The translations under genes were made by a program, and so were the position numbers. From contig NZ_CP046507.1 in assembly GCF_009741445.1 (NCBI RefSeq), positions 868,001-932,000 on the forward strand: a stretch of 64,000 nucleotides of DNA, given 5' to 3'. This DNA comes from Mycobacterium avium subsp. avium (GTDB lineage Bacteria > Actinomycetota > Actinomycetes > Mycobacteriales > Mycobacteriaceae). The notes under the pieces are model-generated. The model had not been told where the DNA came from. It worked only from the letters and a program-made list of their open reading frames with translations, and made no database searches. Numbering within the stretch: position 1 is the stretch's first letter; each line of letters opens with the position of its first letter. This document shows, one piece after another, positions 17,537 to 30,445 of this stretch.

Positions 17537-17555
17537 TATACCCCGGGAGGGTATA
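17537..17555. promoter_or_regulatory. RicR-like copper operator (TACCC-N5-GGGTA palindrome)
   Basis: TATACCC-CGGGA-GGGTATA is a perfect 7-bp inverted repeat with a 5-bp spacer. The core TACCC-N5-GGGTA is the palindrome described for RicR, the CsoR-family copper-sensing repressor of mycobacteria. It lies 35 bp upstream of the permease ATG on the minus strand, where RicR would repress until copper binds. On the + strand it ends 1 bp before the GTG at 17557 and its GGGAGGG overlaps that gene's best Shine-Dalgarno sequence. Confidence 0.85.
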
Positions 17556-17556
17556 A

Positions 17557-18672
17557 GTGAGGCGGATCGGCGACGCGTTTGTCAGACTCCACCCCGTGTG
17601 GATCCGACTTCTCGGGGCGCCGCGGTGGCAGCGGTGGCTGGTGCACTGCTGCGTCGCCGCCGTCACGTTCGGGCTGTTGGCCCCTCTTCTCATGCCTGAC
17701 CTGATGGCCGGGATGGCCTGGCCGTGGCGGCTGGTCTTCCTGGTGGGCGTCAGCGCCCTGTTCGCCCAGCAGGCGGTAATCGTCGGCCGGCGGGCGTCAC
17801 ACGAGTACGTGGCCGCGACGCGCGGCCTCGACCGCGCCGAGCGGGCGCAGGCGATCGCGGCGAGCGTGCGCGGCGACGTCCCCGCGTCGGCGGCCGTTCT
17901 GGTGGCGGCGATCCGCATCGCCCACCTCCGGCTCGGCTTCGGCCGGTCGACTCCGAACCGCATCGCCGTCAGCTACGGCCTGCTGACGGTCAGCTGGCTG
18001 GCGCTGACAGCCACCAACGCCGACGGTCCCGGGCGCATGGCGCTGAAAGGCGTGGTCGCCGCGTTCCTCGCGGTTACCGGGGTTCGCGGCTGGCTCGTTG
18101 CCCGGCGAGTCGAACGGCGAATCATCCTGTTGCAGGACGCCTCACAGCGCTTGCCGGGCGCGGCGGCAGCCCTGCGCGCGGCGCCGCGCACCGAACCCGC
18201 CTCACCGCGCTGGCGCACGACGGTGGCGTTATTGACCGCCGTGGTGCTGGTGACGACCGGGGCGCTGGCGGCGGTCTACCTGGCTCACCGGCAGTCGCCG
18301 GACTGCCGCACCGCCAACGACATGGCGCGCTTCGTTGCCTCGCATCCCGATATGCTCGACCCCGCGTTCATTCCGGCGAACAGCGGCGGACCGACCCTGG
18401 CCGACTACCAGTTGTGGAGCGAGCAACTCGACCGTTACGCGGCATTGTCGGGCGGCGACGTCGCTCCGGGCCTCCGCAGCGCCGCCGCCCTGTCGGCTCG
18501 GGCTACAGCGGTGGTCCGGGAGGCAAGGGCCGATCCGGCCGACTGGCAGGATCCGCGGCAGCAACGGCGCCGAAACGACTACGCCACCATCGCCGGCCAG
18601 CTAGTGACCGAAGTGAGGGCTCTCGAGAGCCACTGCCCGCCGCGGAGTTCACTCCTGACCCGCCGAACATAG
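17557..18672 (+). CDS. Uncharacterised membrane protein, possibly copper co-regulated
   Basis: 371 residues, family not recognised. Two hydrophobic stretches near residues 28-46 and 54-70 are followed by a basic loop, then about 145-153 and 163-177. After a long Arg/Ala-rich segment comes a further membrane helix at about 228-244 ('TTVALLTAVVLVTTGALAAV'). The remainder (about 245-371) would lie outside the membrane, with two cysteines ('SPDCRTAND' and 'ESHCPP') that could pair in a disulfide. The GTG at 17557 has a GGGAGGG site that is itself part of the RicR-like palindrome; an in-frame GTG at 17596 is the alternative start. Divergent from the permease, it may be controlled by the same operator. 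No enzymatic motif is visible. Confidence 0.68.
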   Translation: MRRIGDAFVRLHPVWIRLLGAPRWQRWLVHCCVAAVTFGLLAPLLMPDLMAGMAWPWRLVFLVGVSALFAQQAVIVGRRASHEYVAATRGLDRAERAQAIAASVRGDVPASAAVLVAAIRIAHLRLGFGRSTPNRIAVSYGLLTVSWLALTATNADGPGRMALKGVVAAFLAVTGVRGWLVARRVERRIILLQDASQRLPGAAAALRAAPRTEPASPRWRTTVALLTAVVLVTTGALAAVYLAHRQSPDCRTANDMARFVASHPDMLDPAFIPANSGGPTLADYQLWSEQLDRYAALSGGDVAPGLRSAAALSARATAVVREARADPADWQDPRQQRRRNDYATIAGQLVTEVRALESHCPPRSSLLTRRT

Positions 18673-18824
18673 AATCGCCGGCAAAGAAGCGGGTGCGTTC
18701 CGGCGTTTAACGGGTGCCGAACGGGCAAATCCCCGACACACCGGCGTCGCCACCGCTGTCACAGAGACAACACCAGGCACACTGGTAACAACAGGATCTT
18801 TGCAGACGCCAGGAGGGTACGGCC

Positions 18825-19562
18825 GTGTATCGAGTGTTTGAAGCGCTGGACGAATTGAGCGCGATCGTCGAAGAAGCCCGTGGCGTCCCGATGACGGCCG
18901 GTTGCGTGGTGCCCCGCGGCGACGTGCTGGAGCTGATCGACGACATCAAGGACGCCATCCCGGGCGAGCTGGACGACGCCCAGGACGTGCTGGACGCGCG
19001 GGACTCGATGCTGTCCGACGCCAAGACGCACGCCGAATCCATGGTGTCCTCGGCGACCACCGAGTCCGAGTCGATGCTCAACCACGCCCGCGCCGAGGCC
19101 GACCGGGTGCTCTCCGACGCCAAGGCCCAGGCCGACCGGATGGTCAGCGAAGCGCGTCAGCACAGCGAGCGGATGGTCGCCGAGGCCCGGGAGGAGGCGG
19201 TCCGCATCGCCACCGCCGCCAAGCGCGAGTACGAGGCCAGCGTCAGCCGGGCCCAGGCCGAGGCCGACCGGCTGCTGGAGAACGGCAACATCTCCTACGA
19301 GAAGGCCGTCCAGGAGGGCATCAAGGAACAGCAACGCCTGGTGTCGCAGAACAGCGTGGTGGAGGCCGCCCACGCCGAGGCCACCCGGCTCATCGACTCG
19401 GCGCACGCCGAGGCCGACCGGCTGCGCGGCGAATGCGATATCTACGTCGACAACAAGCTCGCCGAGTTCGAGGAATTCCTCAACGGCACGCTGCGCTCGG
19501 TGGGCCGCGGCCGTCACCAGCTGCGGACGGCGGCCGGCACGCACGACTACGCGGTGCGGTAG
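18825..19562 (+). CDS. sepIVA: SepIVA, DivIVA-like septation protein (Rv2927c type)
   Basis: 245 residues, almost entirely coiled coil from about residue 40 on. It starts 'MYRVFEALDELSAIVEEARG', includes the DivIVA-like 'VPRGDVLELIDDIKDAIPGE', and then runs in alanine/glutamate heptads such as 'DRVLSDAKAQADRMVSEAR'. The M. smegmatis and M. tuberculosis orthologues localise near the septum and the pole and are needed for cell division; arginine methylation of the protein has been reported. The start is a GTG at 18825 with AGGAGGGTACGGCC upstream. It stands at the right-hand border of the place where M. tuberculosis carries its PDIM/PGL lipid locus and precedes the DUF177-rnc-mutM group. Confidence 0.93.
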   Translation: MYRVFEALDELSAIVEEARGVPMTAGCVVPRGDVLELIDDIKDAIPGELDDAQDVLDARDSMLSDAKTHAESMVSSATTESESMLNHARAEADRVLSDAKAQADRMVSEARQHSERMVAEAREEAVRIATAAKREYEASVSRAQAEADRLLENGNISYEKAVQEGIKEQQRLVSQNSVVEAAHAEATRLIDSAHAEADRLRGECDIYVDNKLAEFEEFLNGTLRSVGRGRHQLRTAAGTHDYAVR

Positions 19563-19624
19563 CACCACCCTGGCGGGGCGGACGCGCCCTGGAATTGTGC
19601 GGTCGGCGCCGTAGGATTTCTGAT

Positions 19625-20218
19625 ATGACGCGGCAGCACAGCACATCGTCGGTCCGCGGCGCAGCGCCCCGGCCAGCCTCCCCGATGACGTTCGACATCA
19701 CCCGGCTGGGGCGGCGGCCCGGGGCGATGGTCACCCTGCGCACGACCGTGCCCAGCCCGGCGCGCATCGGGCTGGACATGATCGCGATCGAGGCGGGAGC
19801 CCCGCTGGATCTGGACCTGCAGGTCCAGTCGGTGTCCGAGGGCGTCCTGGTGACCGGCTCGGTGACCGGGCCCACCGTCGGCGAATGCGCGCGCTGCCTG
19901 ACCGCACTGGACGGCGAGGTGCGGGTGCGGCTGACCGAACTGTTCGCCTACCCGGACAGCACCACCGAAGCGACCACCGAGGAGGACGAGGTCGGCCACA
20001 TCGTCGACGACACCGTCGACCTCGAGCAGTCCATCATCGACGCGGTGGGCCTCGAGCTGCCCTTCTCGCCCGTGTGCCGGCCGGACTGCCCGGGGCTGTG
20101 CCCGGAATGCGGCGTGTCGCTGGCTGCCGAGCCCGGCCATCAGCACGACCGCATCGACCCGCGCTGGGCGAAGCTGGCGGGCATGTTCGCCTCCGACGAA
20201 GCCCGGGACGAGCGGTGA
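19625..20218 (+). CDS. YceD/DUF177 family protein (Rv2926c type)
   Basis: 197 residues of the YceD/DUF177 family, whose plant and bacterial members are linked to 23S rRNA accumulation and which usually precede rpmF or rnc. The conserved motif '[20 protein letters not shown]' and the C-terminal CxxxC-x3-CxxC cluster '[17 protein letters not shown]' (four cysteines, probable zinc site) are present, followed by '[10 protein letters not shown]', typical of the family end. ATG 19625 is chosen; a second methionine at 'MTFDITRL' is a shorter alternative. Its TGA overlaps the GTG of rnc, so the two are translationally coupled. Confidence 0.92.
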   Translation: MTRQHSTSSVRGAAPRPASPMTFDITRLGRRPGAMVTLRTTVPSPARIGLDMIAIEAGAPLDLDLQVQSVSEGVLVTGSVTGPTVGECARCLTALDGEVRVRLTELFAYPDSTTEATTEEDEVGHIVDDTVDLEQSIIDAVGLELPFSPVCRPDCPGLCPECGVSLAAEPGHQHDRIDPRWAKLAGMFASDEARDER

Positions 20219-20928
20219 GCTCACGGCAGCCGCTGCTCGACGCCCTCGGGGTCGAGCTGCCCGACGAGCTGCTGTCGTTGGCCCTGACGCATCGCAGCTA
20301 CGCCTACGAACACGGCGGGCTGCCCACCAACGAGCGGCTGGAATTCCTGGGCGACGCCGTGCTGGGCCTGACCATCACCGACGCGCTCTACCACCGCCAC
20401 CCCGACCGCACCGAGGGAGACCTGGCCAAGCTGCGGGCCAGCGTGGTCAACACCCAGGCGCTGGCCGACGTCGCCCGCAAGCTGTGCGACGGCGGCCTGG
20501 GGGCGCATCTGCTGCTGGGGCGCGGGGAGGCCAACACCGGCGGCGCGGACAAGTCGAGCATCCTGGCCGACGGCATGGAGTCGCTGCTGGGCGCGATCTA
20601 CCTGCAGCACGGCATCGACACCGCGCGCGAGGTGATCCTCCGGTTGTTCGGCGCGCTGCTCGACGCCGCGCCCACGCTGGGGGCCGGGCTGGACTGGAAG
20701 ACCAGCCTGCAGGAGCTGACCGCGGCGCGCGGCATGGGCGCCCCGTCCTACCTGGTCACCTCCACCGGCCCCGATCACGACAAGGAGTTCACCGCGGTCG
20801 TCGTCGTCGCCGACACCGAATACGGGACCGGGGTGGGCCGCTCCAAGAAGGAGGCCGAGCAGAAGGCCGCGGCGGCGACCTGGAAGGCGCTCGACGTGCT
20901 CGACCCCGCCGCGCAGACGTCCGCCTAG
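20215..20928 (+). CDS. rnc: Ribonuclease III
   Basis: 237 residues. The RNase III signature '[14 protein letters not shown]' has the metal-binding Glu and Asp; the second acidic cluster is '[14 protein letters not shown]'. The C-terminal double-stranded RNA-binding domain starts at about 160 ('[14 protein letters not shown]') and ends '[19 protein letters not shown]'. RNase III cleaves dsRNA in rRNA precursors and some mRNAs. GTG 20215 overlaps the TGA of the DUF177 gene (GTGA), and mutM starts 20 bp downstream, matching Rv2925c-Rv2924c order. Confidence 0.97.
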   Translation: MSSRQPLLDALGVELPDELLSLALTHRSYAYEHGGLPTNERLEFLGDAVLGLTITDALYHRHPDRTEGDLAKLRASVVNTQALADVARKLCDGGLGAHLLLGRGEANTGGADKSSILADGMESLLGAIYLQHGIDTAREVILRLFGALLDAAPTLGAGLDWKTSLQELTAARGMGAPSYLVTSTGPDHDKEFTAVVVVADTEYGTGVGRSKKEAEQKAAAATWKALDVLDPAAQTSA

Positions 20929-20948
20929 CCGGCGCCCGCCCCGGATCG

Positions 20949-21800
20949 ATGCCCGAACTGCCCGAAGTCGAGGTGGTGCGCCGCGGCCTGCACTCGCACG
21001 TGGTGGGCAAGACGATCGGCGCGGTGCGGGTGCACCACCCCCGCGCGGTGCGCCGCCACGAAGCCGGCCCCGCCGACCTCACCGCCCGGCTGCTGGGCGC
21101 GCGGATCACCGGCACCGACCGGCGCGGCAAGTACCTGTGGCTGCTGCTGGACGGCCGCGATACCGCGCTGGTGGTGCACCTGGGCATGAGCGGGCAGATG
21201 CTGCTCGGCGCGGTGCCGCGCGCCGAGCACGTCCGCATCTCGGCACTGCTCGACGACGGCACCGTGCTCAGCTTCGCCGACCAACGCACCTTCGGCGGCT
21301 GGATGCTCGCCGACCTTCTCGAGGTGGACGGCAGCGTGGTGCCCGAACCCGTCGCGCACCTGGCGCGCGACCCGCTCGATCCCCGCTTCGACGCCGACGC
21401 CGTCGTAAAAGTCTTGCGGCGCAAGCACTCCGAAATCAAGCGCCAACTGCTCGATCAGCAGGTGGTGTCGGGCATCGGCAACATCTATGCCGACGAGGCG
21501 CTGTGGCGGGCCAAGGTGCACGGGGCGCGGATCGCCGACGCGCTGACCCGCAAGCAGTTGACCGCCGTGCTCGACGCGGCCGCCGACGTGATGCGTGACG
21601 CGCTGGCCAAGGGCGGGACCTCGTTCGATTCGCTGTACGTCAACGTCAACGGCGAATCCGGGTACTTCGACCGATCGCTGGACGCCTACGGCCGGGAGGG
21701 CGAAAGCTGCCGGCGCTGCGGCGCGGTGATGCGCCGGGAGAAGTTCATGAACCGCTCGTCGTTCTACTGCCCGAAATGCCAACCGCGCCCGCGGCTTTGA
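20949..21800 (+). CDS. mutM: Formamidopyrimidine-DNA glycosylase (Fpg/MutM)
   Basis: 283 residues. The N terminus [14 protein letters not shown] supplies the catalytic Pro1 nucleophile and Glu2. The helix-two-turn-helix region includes '[20 protein letters not shown]'. The C-terminal zinc finger has four cysteines, '[18 protein letters not shown]' then 'YCPKC'. All key elements for 8-oxoguanine excision and beta/delta lyase action are intact. The ATG at 20949 must be the start, because Pro has to follow Met directly. It follows rnc by 20 bp in the same operon. Confidence 0.97.
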   Translation: MPELPEVEVVRRGLHSHVVGKTIGAVRVHHPRAVRRHEAGPADLTARLLGARITGTDRRGKYLWLLLDGRDTALVVHLGMSGQMLLGAVPRAEHVRISALLDDGTVLSFADQRTFGGWMLADLLEVDGSVVPEPVAHLARDPLDPRFDADAVVKVLRRKHSEIKRQLLDQQVVSGIGNIYADEALWRAKVHGARIADALTRKQLTAVLDAAADVMRDALAKGGTSFDSLYVNVNGESGYFDRSLDAYGREGESCRRCGAVMRREKFMNRSSFYCPKCQPRPRL

Positions 21801-21806
21801 GGACGA

Positions 21807-22583
21807 TCAGTCGAAGATATCGCGGCGCACGGTGCCCGTCGGCAACGCCGGGTCCACGAACCATTCGTGGCTGAACAGCGCGCCGAACACCTGCGGCGGC
21901 AGTCGCAGCAGCAGCCCGAACAGCCGGGCGGCCGGGCCGGAACGCCCGATCTGGGATCGGTGCGCGGCGAAGGCATCCCGCTTCTGGCGGGCGAAGCGAA
22001 AGACGTTGATGCGATGGGTGATCGCGGCCCGCGGGGCGTACGCGCTGCCGACGATGTCGGCTTCGTACGGCCCGGGAAGCCGCAGCAGGTGCGCCAGATC
22101 GCTGATGCGCAACAGCATTTCGCGCGGCATCGTCACCTCGAGCACCCGCGGGACGGCGGCGAGTTCGGCGGCCCGCTTGCCGACGTGATGCACCCGGACG
22201 TGATCGCGGTGGCCGTAACCGCCGTTGGCCTGGTAGCTGAGCAGCAGGTCGGCATGCTCGTCGCGGAGGATGCCGGCCAGCTTTCCGGCCGCCTCGTCGA
22301 GGTCGGCCCGCCCGAACCGGGTGCGCCCCGGCGGGTCCGGGTAGAACAGCGGGCCGTAGCCGCTGTCGGCGTAGCCGAGGCATTCCACCCGCTGTGCACC
22401 GAGAATCCTTGCGCTCGAACGTAATTCGTCGAGCCGGTGGTCGGTGTCCTCGTTGTGCACCCGCCCGTCGGTGGCCGTCACCACGACGACGCGGTGTCCG
22501 GCCGCCACCGCCCGCGCGATGGTGCCGCCGGTGAGCACGACCTCGTCGTCCGGGTGGGCGTGGAACGCGACGACGGTGGCCAT
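21807..22583 (-). CDS. PIG-L family zinc deacetylase
   Basis: 258 residues from the ATG at 22583 (MATVVAFHAHPDDEVVLTGG). The zinc-site motif AHPDDE and the distal histidine motif 'GHRDHVRVHH' identify a PIG-L/LmbE N-deacetylase, the family of MshB and Mca in mycothiol metabolism. Residues past 150 differ from MshB/Mca, with a C-terminal 'DIVGSAYAPRAAITHRINVF' segment, so the substrate is probably another N-acetylated sugar or glycolipid. A longer frame reaches 22661 but would overlap the divergent OsmC gene, so the shorter start is preferred. It separates mutM from the OsmC gene, which are adjacent in M. tuberculosis. Confidence 0.88.
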   Translation of the reverse strand: MATVVAFHAHPDDEVVLTGGTIARAVAAGHRVVVVTATDGRVHNEDTDHRLDELRSSARILGAQRVECLGYADSGYGPLFYPDPPGRTRFGRADLDEAAGKLAGILRDEHADLLLSYQANGGYGHRDHVRVHHVGKRAAELAAVPRVLEVTMPREMLLRISDLAHLLRLPGPYEADIVGSAYAPRAAITHRINVFRFARQKRDAFAAHRSQIGRSGPAARLFGLLLRLPPQVFGALFSHEWFVDPALPTGTVRRDIFD

Positions 22584-22635
22584 GCACAGCAGTATGCCCG
22601 TGCGTGGCCGGGCGGGTGCCCGGTAGAAAAGAGCC

Positions 22636-23061
22636 ATGGCCGAACTTTGGGTGGAGCGCACCGGAACTCGCCGCTACACGGGACACAGCTCGCGCGGAGC
22701 CCGGGTGCTGATCGGCTCCGAGGACGTCGACGGCGTGTTCACCCCCGGCGAGCTGCTCAAGATCGCGCTGGCGGCCTGCAGCGGGATGGCCAGCGATGCC
22801 CCGCTGGCCCGTCGGCTGGGCGACGACTACCGGGCGGTCATCCGGGTCTCCGGCGCCGCCGACCGCGAGCAGGAGCGCTATCCACTGCTCGAGGAGACGC
22901 TGGAGCTGGACCTGTCGGGGTTGAGCGACGAGGACAGGCAGCGCCTGCTGCTGGTGGTCCACCGGGCCGTCGACCAGGTGTGCACGGTCGGGCGCACGCT
23001 CACCTCGGGCACCACGGTCAACTTCGAGATCGCCGCCGGGGCCGGCCATGCCGGAGCCTGA
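22636..23061 (+). CDS. OsmC family protein (Rv2923c type)
   Basis: 141 residues of the OsmC/Ohr fold, thiol peroxidases that reduce organic hydroperoxides. The first-helix motif 'FTPGELLKIALAACSGMASD' carries the first redox cysteine, and the second is in 'VDQVCTVGRTLTSG'. The spacing of the two cysteines and the short length fit the OsmC-like group. ATG 22636 lies 52 bp from the divergent deacetylase. The 3' end overlaps acyP by 14 bp, implying coupling. The substrate is unknown; a role in oxidative-stress defence is inferred from the family. Confidence 0.9.
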   Translation: MAELWVERTGTRRYTGHSSRGARVLIGSEDVDGVFTPGELLKIALAACSGMASDAPLARRLGDDYRAVIRVSGAADREQERYPLLEETLELDLSGLSDEDRQRLLLVVHRAVDQVCTVGRTLTSGTTVNFEIAAGAGHAGA

Positions 23062-23341
23062 CGCCCGGCTCACCGCCTGGGTGCACGGGCACGTCCAGGG
23101 CGTGGGTTTTCGCTGGTGGACGCGGTGCCGGGCGCTGGAATTGGGGCTGACCGGCTACGCGGCCAACCAGCCCGACGGGCGGGTGCTGGTGGTCGCCCAG
23201 GGGCCGCGGCCGGCCGGCGAGAAGTTGCTGGAGCTGCTGCGGGGCGGCACGACGTGGCCGTCGCGGCCCGGGCGGGTGGACAAGGTGGTCGCCGACTGGT
23301 CGGCGCCGCAGGAGCGGTTCGAGGGATTCGTCGAGCGCTGA
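23048..23341 (+). CDS. acyP: Acylphosphatase
   Basis: 97 residues with the acylphosphatase signature 'GHVQGVGFRWWTRCRALELG' (the phosphate-binding loop with catalytic Arg) and 'GYAANQPDGRVLVVAQG' carrying the catalytic Asn. It hydrolyses acyl phosphates such as carbamoyl phosphate or 1,3-bisphosphoglycerate. ATG 23048 lies inside the OsmC frame; the 14-bp overlap is the same arrangement as Rv2923c-Rv2922A. smc follows after 199 bp with its own probable promoter. Confidence 0.94.
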   Translation: MPEPDARLTAWVHGHVQGVGFRWWTRCRALELGLTGYAANQPDGRVLVVAQGPRPAGEKLLELLRGGTTWPSRPGRVDKVVADWSAPQERFEGFVER

Positions 23342-23540
23342 GGCTCCGCGCCCGGCCGAGTTCGAAACCCTGCTAGCGCCGGCACCAGCGCGTTTCGGAG
23401 GGCGAGCGTGCACCCAAGCGGTGGCTGATGTGACCATTGTGACCAGTGCGTCGAATGTGCGGAACGCCGCCCGATTTCGAGCCGGCCGACACCCCGCGCT
23501 GCGGCGGTGCGGGCCGATTTGAGCGGTAGTCTGGCTGGCC

Positions 23541-26500
23541 GTGTACCTCAAGAGTCTGACGCTGAAGGGCTTCAAGTCCTTTGCCTCGCCGACGACTCTG
23601 CGTTTCGAGCCGGGCATCACCGCGGTCGTCGGGCCCAACGGCTCGGGCAAGTCCAACGTCGTCGACGCGCTGGCCTGGGTGATGGGCGAGCAGGGGGCCA
23701 AGACGCTGCGCGGCGGCAAGATGGAAGACGTCATCTTCGCCGGGACCAGCTCGCGCGCGCCGCTGGGCCGCGCCGAGGTCACCGTCACCATCGACAACTC
23801 CGACAACGCGTTGCCCATCGAGTACTCCGAGGTGTCGATCACCCGGCGGATGTTCCGCGACGGCGCCAGCGAGTACGAAATCAACGGCAGCAGTTGCCGT
23901 TTGATGGACGTGCAGGAGCTGCTCAGCGACTCCGGGATCGGCCGGGAGATGCACGTCATCGTCGGGCAGGGCAAGCTCGACGAGATCCTGCAGTCGCGGC
24001 CCGAGGACCGTCGCGCGTTCATCGAGGAAGCCGCGGGGGTGCTCAAGCACCGCAAGCGCAAGGAAAAGGCGCTGCGCAAACTCGACGCGATGTCGGCCAA
24101 CCTGGCCCGGCTCACCGACCTGACCACCGAGCTGCGCCGCCAGCTCAAACCGCTGGGCCGTCAGGCCGAGGTGGCCCGTCGCGCGCAGACCATCCAGGCC
24201 GATCTGCGCGACGCCCGGCTGCGGCTGGCCGCCGACGACCTGGTCAACCGGCGGGGCGAGCGCGAGGCCATCTTCGAGGCCGAGGCCGCCATGCGCCGCG
24301 AGCACGACGAGGCCTCGGCGCGGCTGGCGGTGGCCTCCGAGGAGCTCGCCGCGCACGAGAAGGCGCTCGGCGAGCTGTCCGGCCGGGCCGAGTCGGTCCA
24401 GCAGACCTGGTTCGCGCTGTCCGCCCTGGCCGAACGGGTGGCGGCGACGGTCCGCATCGCCAGCGAGCGGGCCCAGCACCTCGACCTGGGGCCGGTGACT
24501 GCCGGCGACACCGACCCCGACGCGCTGGACGCCGAGGCCGAGCGGGTCGCGGCCGCCGAGCAGCAGCTGCTGGCCGAGCTGGCCGCGGCGCGCAGCCGGC
24601 TGGAAACCGCGCGCGCCGAACTCGCCGAGCGGGAACGCGAAGCCGCCGAGGCCGATCGGGCGCACATGGCGGCGGTGCGGGCCGAGGCCGACCGGCGCGA
24701 GGGACTGGCCCGGCTGGCCGGTCAGGTCGAGACGATGCGCGCCCGCGTCGAGTCGATCGACGACAGCGTGGCGCGGCTGTCCGAGCGCATCGAGGCGGCC
24801 GCCGCCCGCGCGCAGCAGGCCAAGGCGGAGTTCGAAACCGTGCAGGGCCGGGTCGGCGAGCTCGACCAGGGCGAGGTGGGCCTCGACGAGCACCACGAGC
24901 GCACCGTCGCCGCGCTGCGTCTGGCCGACGAGCGGGTGGCCGAACTGCAGGCCGCCGAGCGTGACGCCGAACGCAAGGTGGCCTCGCTGCGGGCCCGCAT
25001 CGACGCGCTGGCGGTGGGGCTCGAGCGCAAGGACGGCACCGCCTGGCTGACCGAAAACCATTCCGGCGCAGGGATTTTGGGACCGATGGCCAAGCTGGTC
25101 AAGGTCCGCTCCGGCTACGAAGCCGCGGTGGCCGCGGTGCTGGGCTCGGCGGCCGACGCGCTGGCCGCCGACGGGCTGGGCGCGGCCCGCTCGGCGCTGG
25201 GTGCGCTCAAGCAGGCCGACGGTGGACGGGCCGCGCTGGTGCTGGGCGACTGGCCCGCCGATCCGCCCGCACCGCAGCCGGCCCCGGCGGGCGCGCTGTG
25301 GGCGCTCGACCTCATCGACGCGCCCGAGCGGCTGCGCGGGGCGATCACGGCCATGCTCTCCGGCGTCGCGGTGGTCGACGACCTGGACCGGGCGCTGGCG
25401 CTGGTGGCGGAGCACCCCCGGTTGCGAGCGGTCACGCTCGACGGCGACCTGGTGGGCGCCGGCTGGGTGAGCGGCGGCTCCGACCGAAAACTGTCCACGC
25501 TGGAGGTGACCTCGGAGATCGACAAGGCCAGCGCGGAGCTGGCCGCGGCCGAGGCCCAGGTGGCCCAGCTCAGTGCGGCGCTGTCCGGCGCGCTGGCCGA
25601 ACAGGCCGCCCGGCAGGATTCGGCCGAGCAGGCGCTGGCCGCGCTGAACGAGTCCGACAGCGCGATCTCCGGGATGTACGAGCAGCTGGGCCGGCTGGGG
25701 CAGGAAGCCCGGACCTCCGAGGACGAGTGGAGCCGGTTGCTGCGCCAGCGCGAGGAGCTCGAGGCGGGCCGCACCCAGACCGTCGCCGAGGTCACCGAGC
25801 TGGAAAACCGGCTGCGCAACGCGCAGGAAACCCCGCAGGAGCCGGCCGCGGAACCGGTGAACCGCCAGCAGATCGCCGCGGCCACCGACGCCGCGCGCAG
25901 CGCCGAGGTGGAGGCCCGGCTCGCGGTGCGCACCGCCGAAGAGCGGGCCAACGCGGTGCGCGGGCGGGCGGATTCGCTGCGCCGGGCCGCCGCCGCCGAA
26001 CGGGAGGCCCGGGTGCGCGCCCAGCAGGCCCGCGAGGCGCGGCTGCGCGCCGCGGCGGTCGCGGCGGCGGTGGCCGATTCGGGGCGGTTGCTAGCAACGC
26101 GGTTGAACGCGGTGGTGGCCGCCGCGTCGCGGATCCGCGACGCGCTGGCCGCCGAACGCCAGCAGCGCGCCACGGCGATGACGGCGGTGCGCGACGAGGT
26201 GAACGCGCTGAGCGCCCGGGTGGCCGCCCTGACCGACTCGCTGCACCGCGACGAGGTGGCCAACGCCCAGGCGGCGCTGCGCATCGAGCAGCTCGAGCAG
26301 ATGGTGCTCGAGCAGTTCGGCATGGCGCCGGCCGATCTGATCGCCGAGTACGGCCCGCACATCGCGCTGCCGCCCAGCGAGCTGGAGATGGCCGAATACG
26401 AGCAGGCCAAGGAGCGCGGCGAACAGGTCTTCGCGCCCGCACCGATTCCTTTCGACCGGCCCACCCAGGAGCGGCGGGCCAAGCGGGCCGAGCGGGAGCT

Positions 26501-27131
26501 GGCCGAGCTGGGTCGGGTCAACCCGCTGGCGCTGGAGGAGTTCGCGGCGCTCGAGGAGCGCTACAACTTCCTGTCCACCCAGCTCGAGGACGTCAAGGCC
26601 GCCCGCAAGGACCTGCTCGGCGTGGTGGACGAGGTCGACGCCCGCATCCTGCAGGTGTTCAGTGAGGCCTACACCGACGTCGAACGGGAATTCTCCGACG
26701 TGTTCGGCGTGCTGTTCCCCGGCGGCGAGGGCCGGCTGCGGCTGACCGATCCGAGCAACATGCTGACCACGGGCATCGAGGTGGAGGCCCGCCCGCCGGG
26801 CAAGAAGATCACCCGGCTCTCGCTGCTGTCCGGCGGCGAGAAGGCGCTGACCGCGGTGGCCATGCTGGTGGCCATCTTCCGGGCCCGCCCGTCGCCGTTC
26901 TACATCATGGACGAGGTCGAGGCCGCCCTCGACGACACCAACCTGCGGCGGCTGATCAGCCTGTTCGAGCTGCTGCGGGCGCGCTCGCAGCTGATCATCA
27001 TCACGCACCAGAAGCCGACCATGGAGGTCGCCGACGCACTCTACGGCGTCACCATGCAGGGCGACGGCATCACCGCGGTGATCTCGCAGCGGATGCGCGG
27101 TCAGCAGGTGGACCAGCTGGTCACCACCTGA
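23541..27131 (+). CDS. smc: Chromosome segregation protein SMC
   Basis: 1196 residues. N-terminal ATPase half: Walker A '[20 protein letters not shown]'. First coiled coil runs about 170-500, then a glycine-containing hinge at about 510-660 ('[20 protein letters not shown]' ends it), second coiled coil to about 1000, and the C-terminal half with signature '[20 protein letters not shown]' and Walker B '[16 protein letters not shown]'. SMC dimers with ScpA/ScpB load near oriC/parS and extrude DNA loops to separate chromosomes; scpAB are not here. The start is GTG 23541, with TAGTCT eight bases before it, so the transcript may be leaderless. Confidence 0.97.
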   Translation: MYLKSLTLKGFKSFASPTTLRFEPGITAVVGPNGSGKSNVVDALAWVMGEQGAKTLRGGKMEDVIFAGTSSRAPLGRAEVTVTIDNSDNALPIEYSEVSITRRMFRDGASEYEINGSSCRLMDVQELLSDSGIGREMHVIVGQGKLDEILQSRPEDRRAFIEEAAGVLKHRKRKEKALRKLDAMSANLARLTDLTTELRRQLKPLGRQAEVARRAQTIQADLRDARLRLAADDLVNRRGEREAIFEAEAAMRREHDEASARLAVASEELAAHEKALGELSGRAESVQQTWFALSALAERVAATVRIASERAQHLDLGPVTAGDTDPDALDAEAERVAAAEQQLLAELAAARSRLETARAELAEREREAAEADRAHMAAVRAEADRREGLARLAGQVETMRARVESIDDSVARLSERIEAAAARAQQAKAEFETVQGRVGELDQGEVGLDEHHERTVAALRLADERVAELQAAERDAERKVASLRARIDALAVGLERKDGTAWLTENHSGAGILGPMAKLVKVRSGYEAAVAAVLGSAADALAADGLGAARSALGALKQADGGRAALVLGDWPADPPAPQPAPAGALWALDLIDAPERLRGAITAMLSGVAVVDDLDRALALVAEHPRLRAVTLDGDLVGAGWVSGGSDRKLSTLEVTSEIDKASAELAAAEAQVAQLSAALSGALAEQAARQDSAEQALAALNESDSAISGMYEQLGRLGQEARTSEDEWSRLLRQREELEAGRTQTVAEVTELENRLRNAQETPQEPAAEPVNRQQIAAATDAARSAEVEARLAVRTAEERANAVRGRADSLRRAAAAEREARVRAQQAREARLRAAAVAAAVADSGRLLATRLNAVVAAASRIRDALAAERQQRATAMTAVRDEVNALSARVAALTDSLHRDEVANAQAALRIEQLEQMVLEQFGMAPADLIAEYGPHIALPPSELEMAEYEQAKERGEQVFAPAPIPFDRPTQERRAKRAERELAELGRVNPLALEEFAALEERYNFLSTQLEDVKAARKDLLGVVDEVDARILQVFSEAYTDVEREFSDVFGVLFPGGEGRLRLTDPSNMLTTGIEVEARPPGKKITRLSLLSGGEKALTAVAMLVAIFRARPSPFYIMDEVEAALDDTNLRRLISLFELLRARSQLIIITHQKPTMEVADALYGVTMQGDGITAVISQRMRGQQVDQLVTT

Positions 27132-27199
27132 GCAGCGCGGATGGCGGGCGGTCGAGGCCCGGTGGCCGGGCGCACGGGTCCGCTTGAAACAATGTCAGC

Positions 27200-28486
<1,287 letters not shown>

Positions 28487-28512
28487 AAACCCCTCCGCGG
28501 CCCCGGCGGGAC

Positions 28513-28551
28513 GTTAATCCCGCCGAAACACAGCGGCACTATCGCCGAAAC
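28513..28551 (+). promoter_or_regulatory. Possible tandem GlnR boxes upstream of amt-glnB-glnD
   Basis: Two identical CGCCGAAAC blocks place GAAAC at 28525-28529 and 28547-28551, exactly 22 bp apart, with GTTAA at 28513 and GGCAC at 28535 before them. Alternating GTnAC and GAAAC half-sites with a 22-bp period is the layout of actinobacterial GlnR sites, and amt-glnB-glnD is a known GlnR target in mycobacteria. The first half of each pair matches only partly and is shifted by about one base, so this is a candidate only. Confidence 0.45.
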
Positions 28552-28631
28552 AACCATTGCGCAATGTTCTGGATCAGGTCATCGGACGCATGTCTGATGG
28601 CCAGAAGCGGGCCGACCGGAGGAGATTGCGA

Positions 28632-30400
<1,769 letters not shown>

Positions 30401-30445
30401 CGCCTTTCGCCAATTGCTGATACACCCCGGGCGGGCGCCGGCGGC

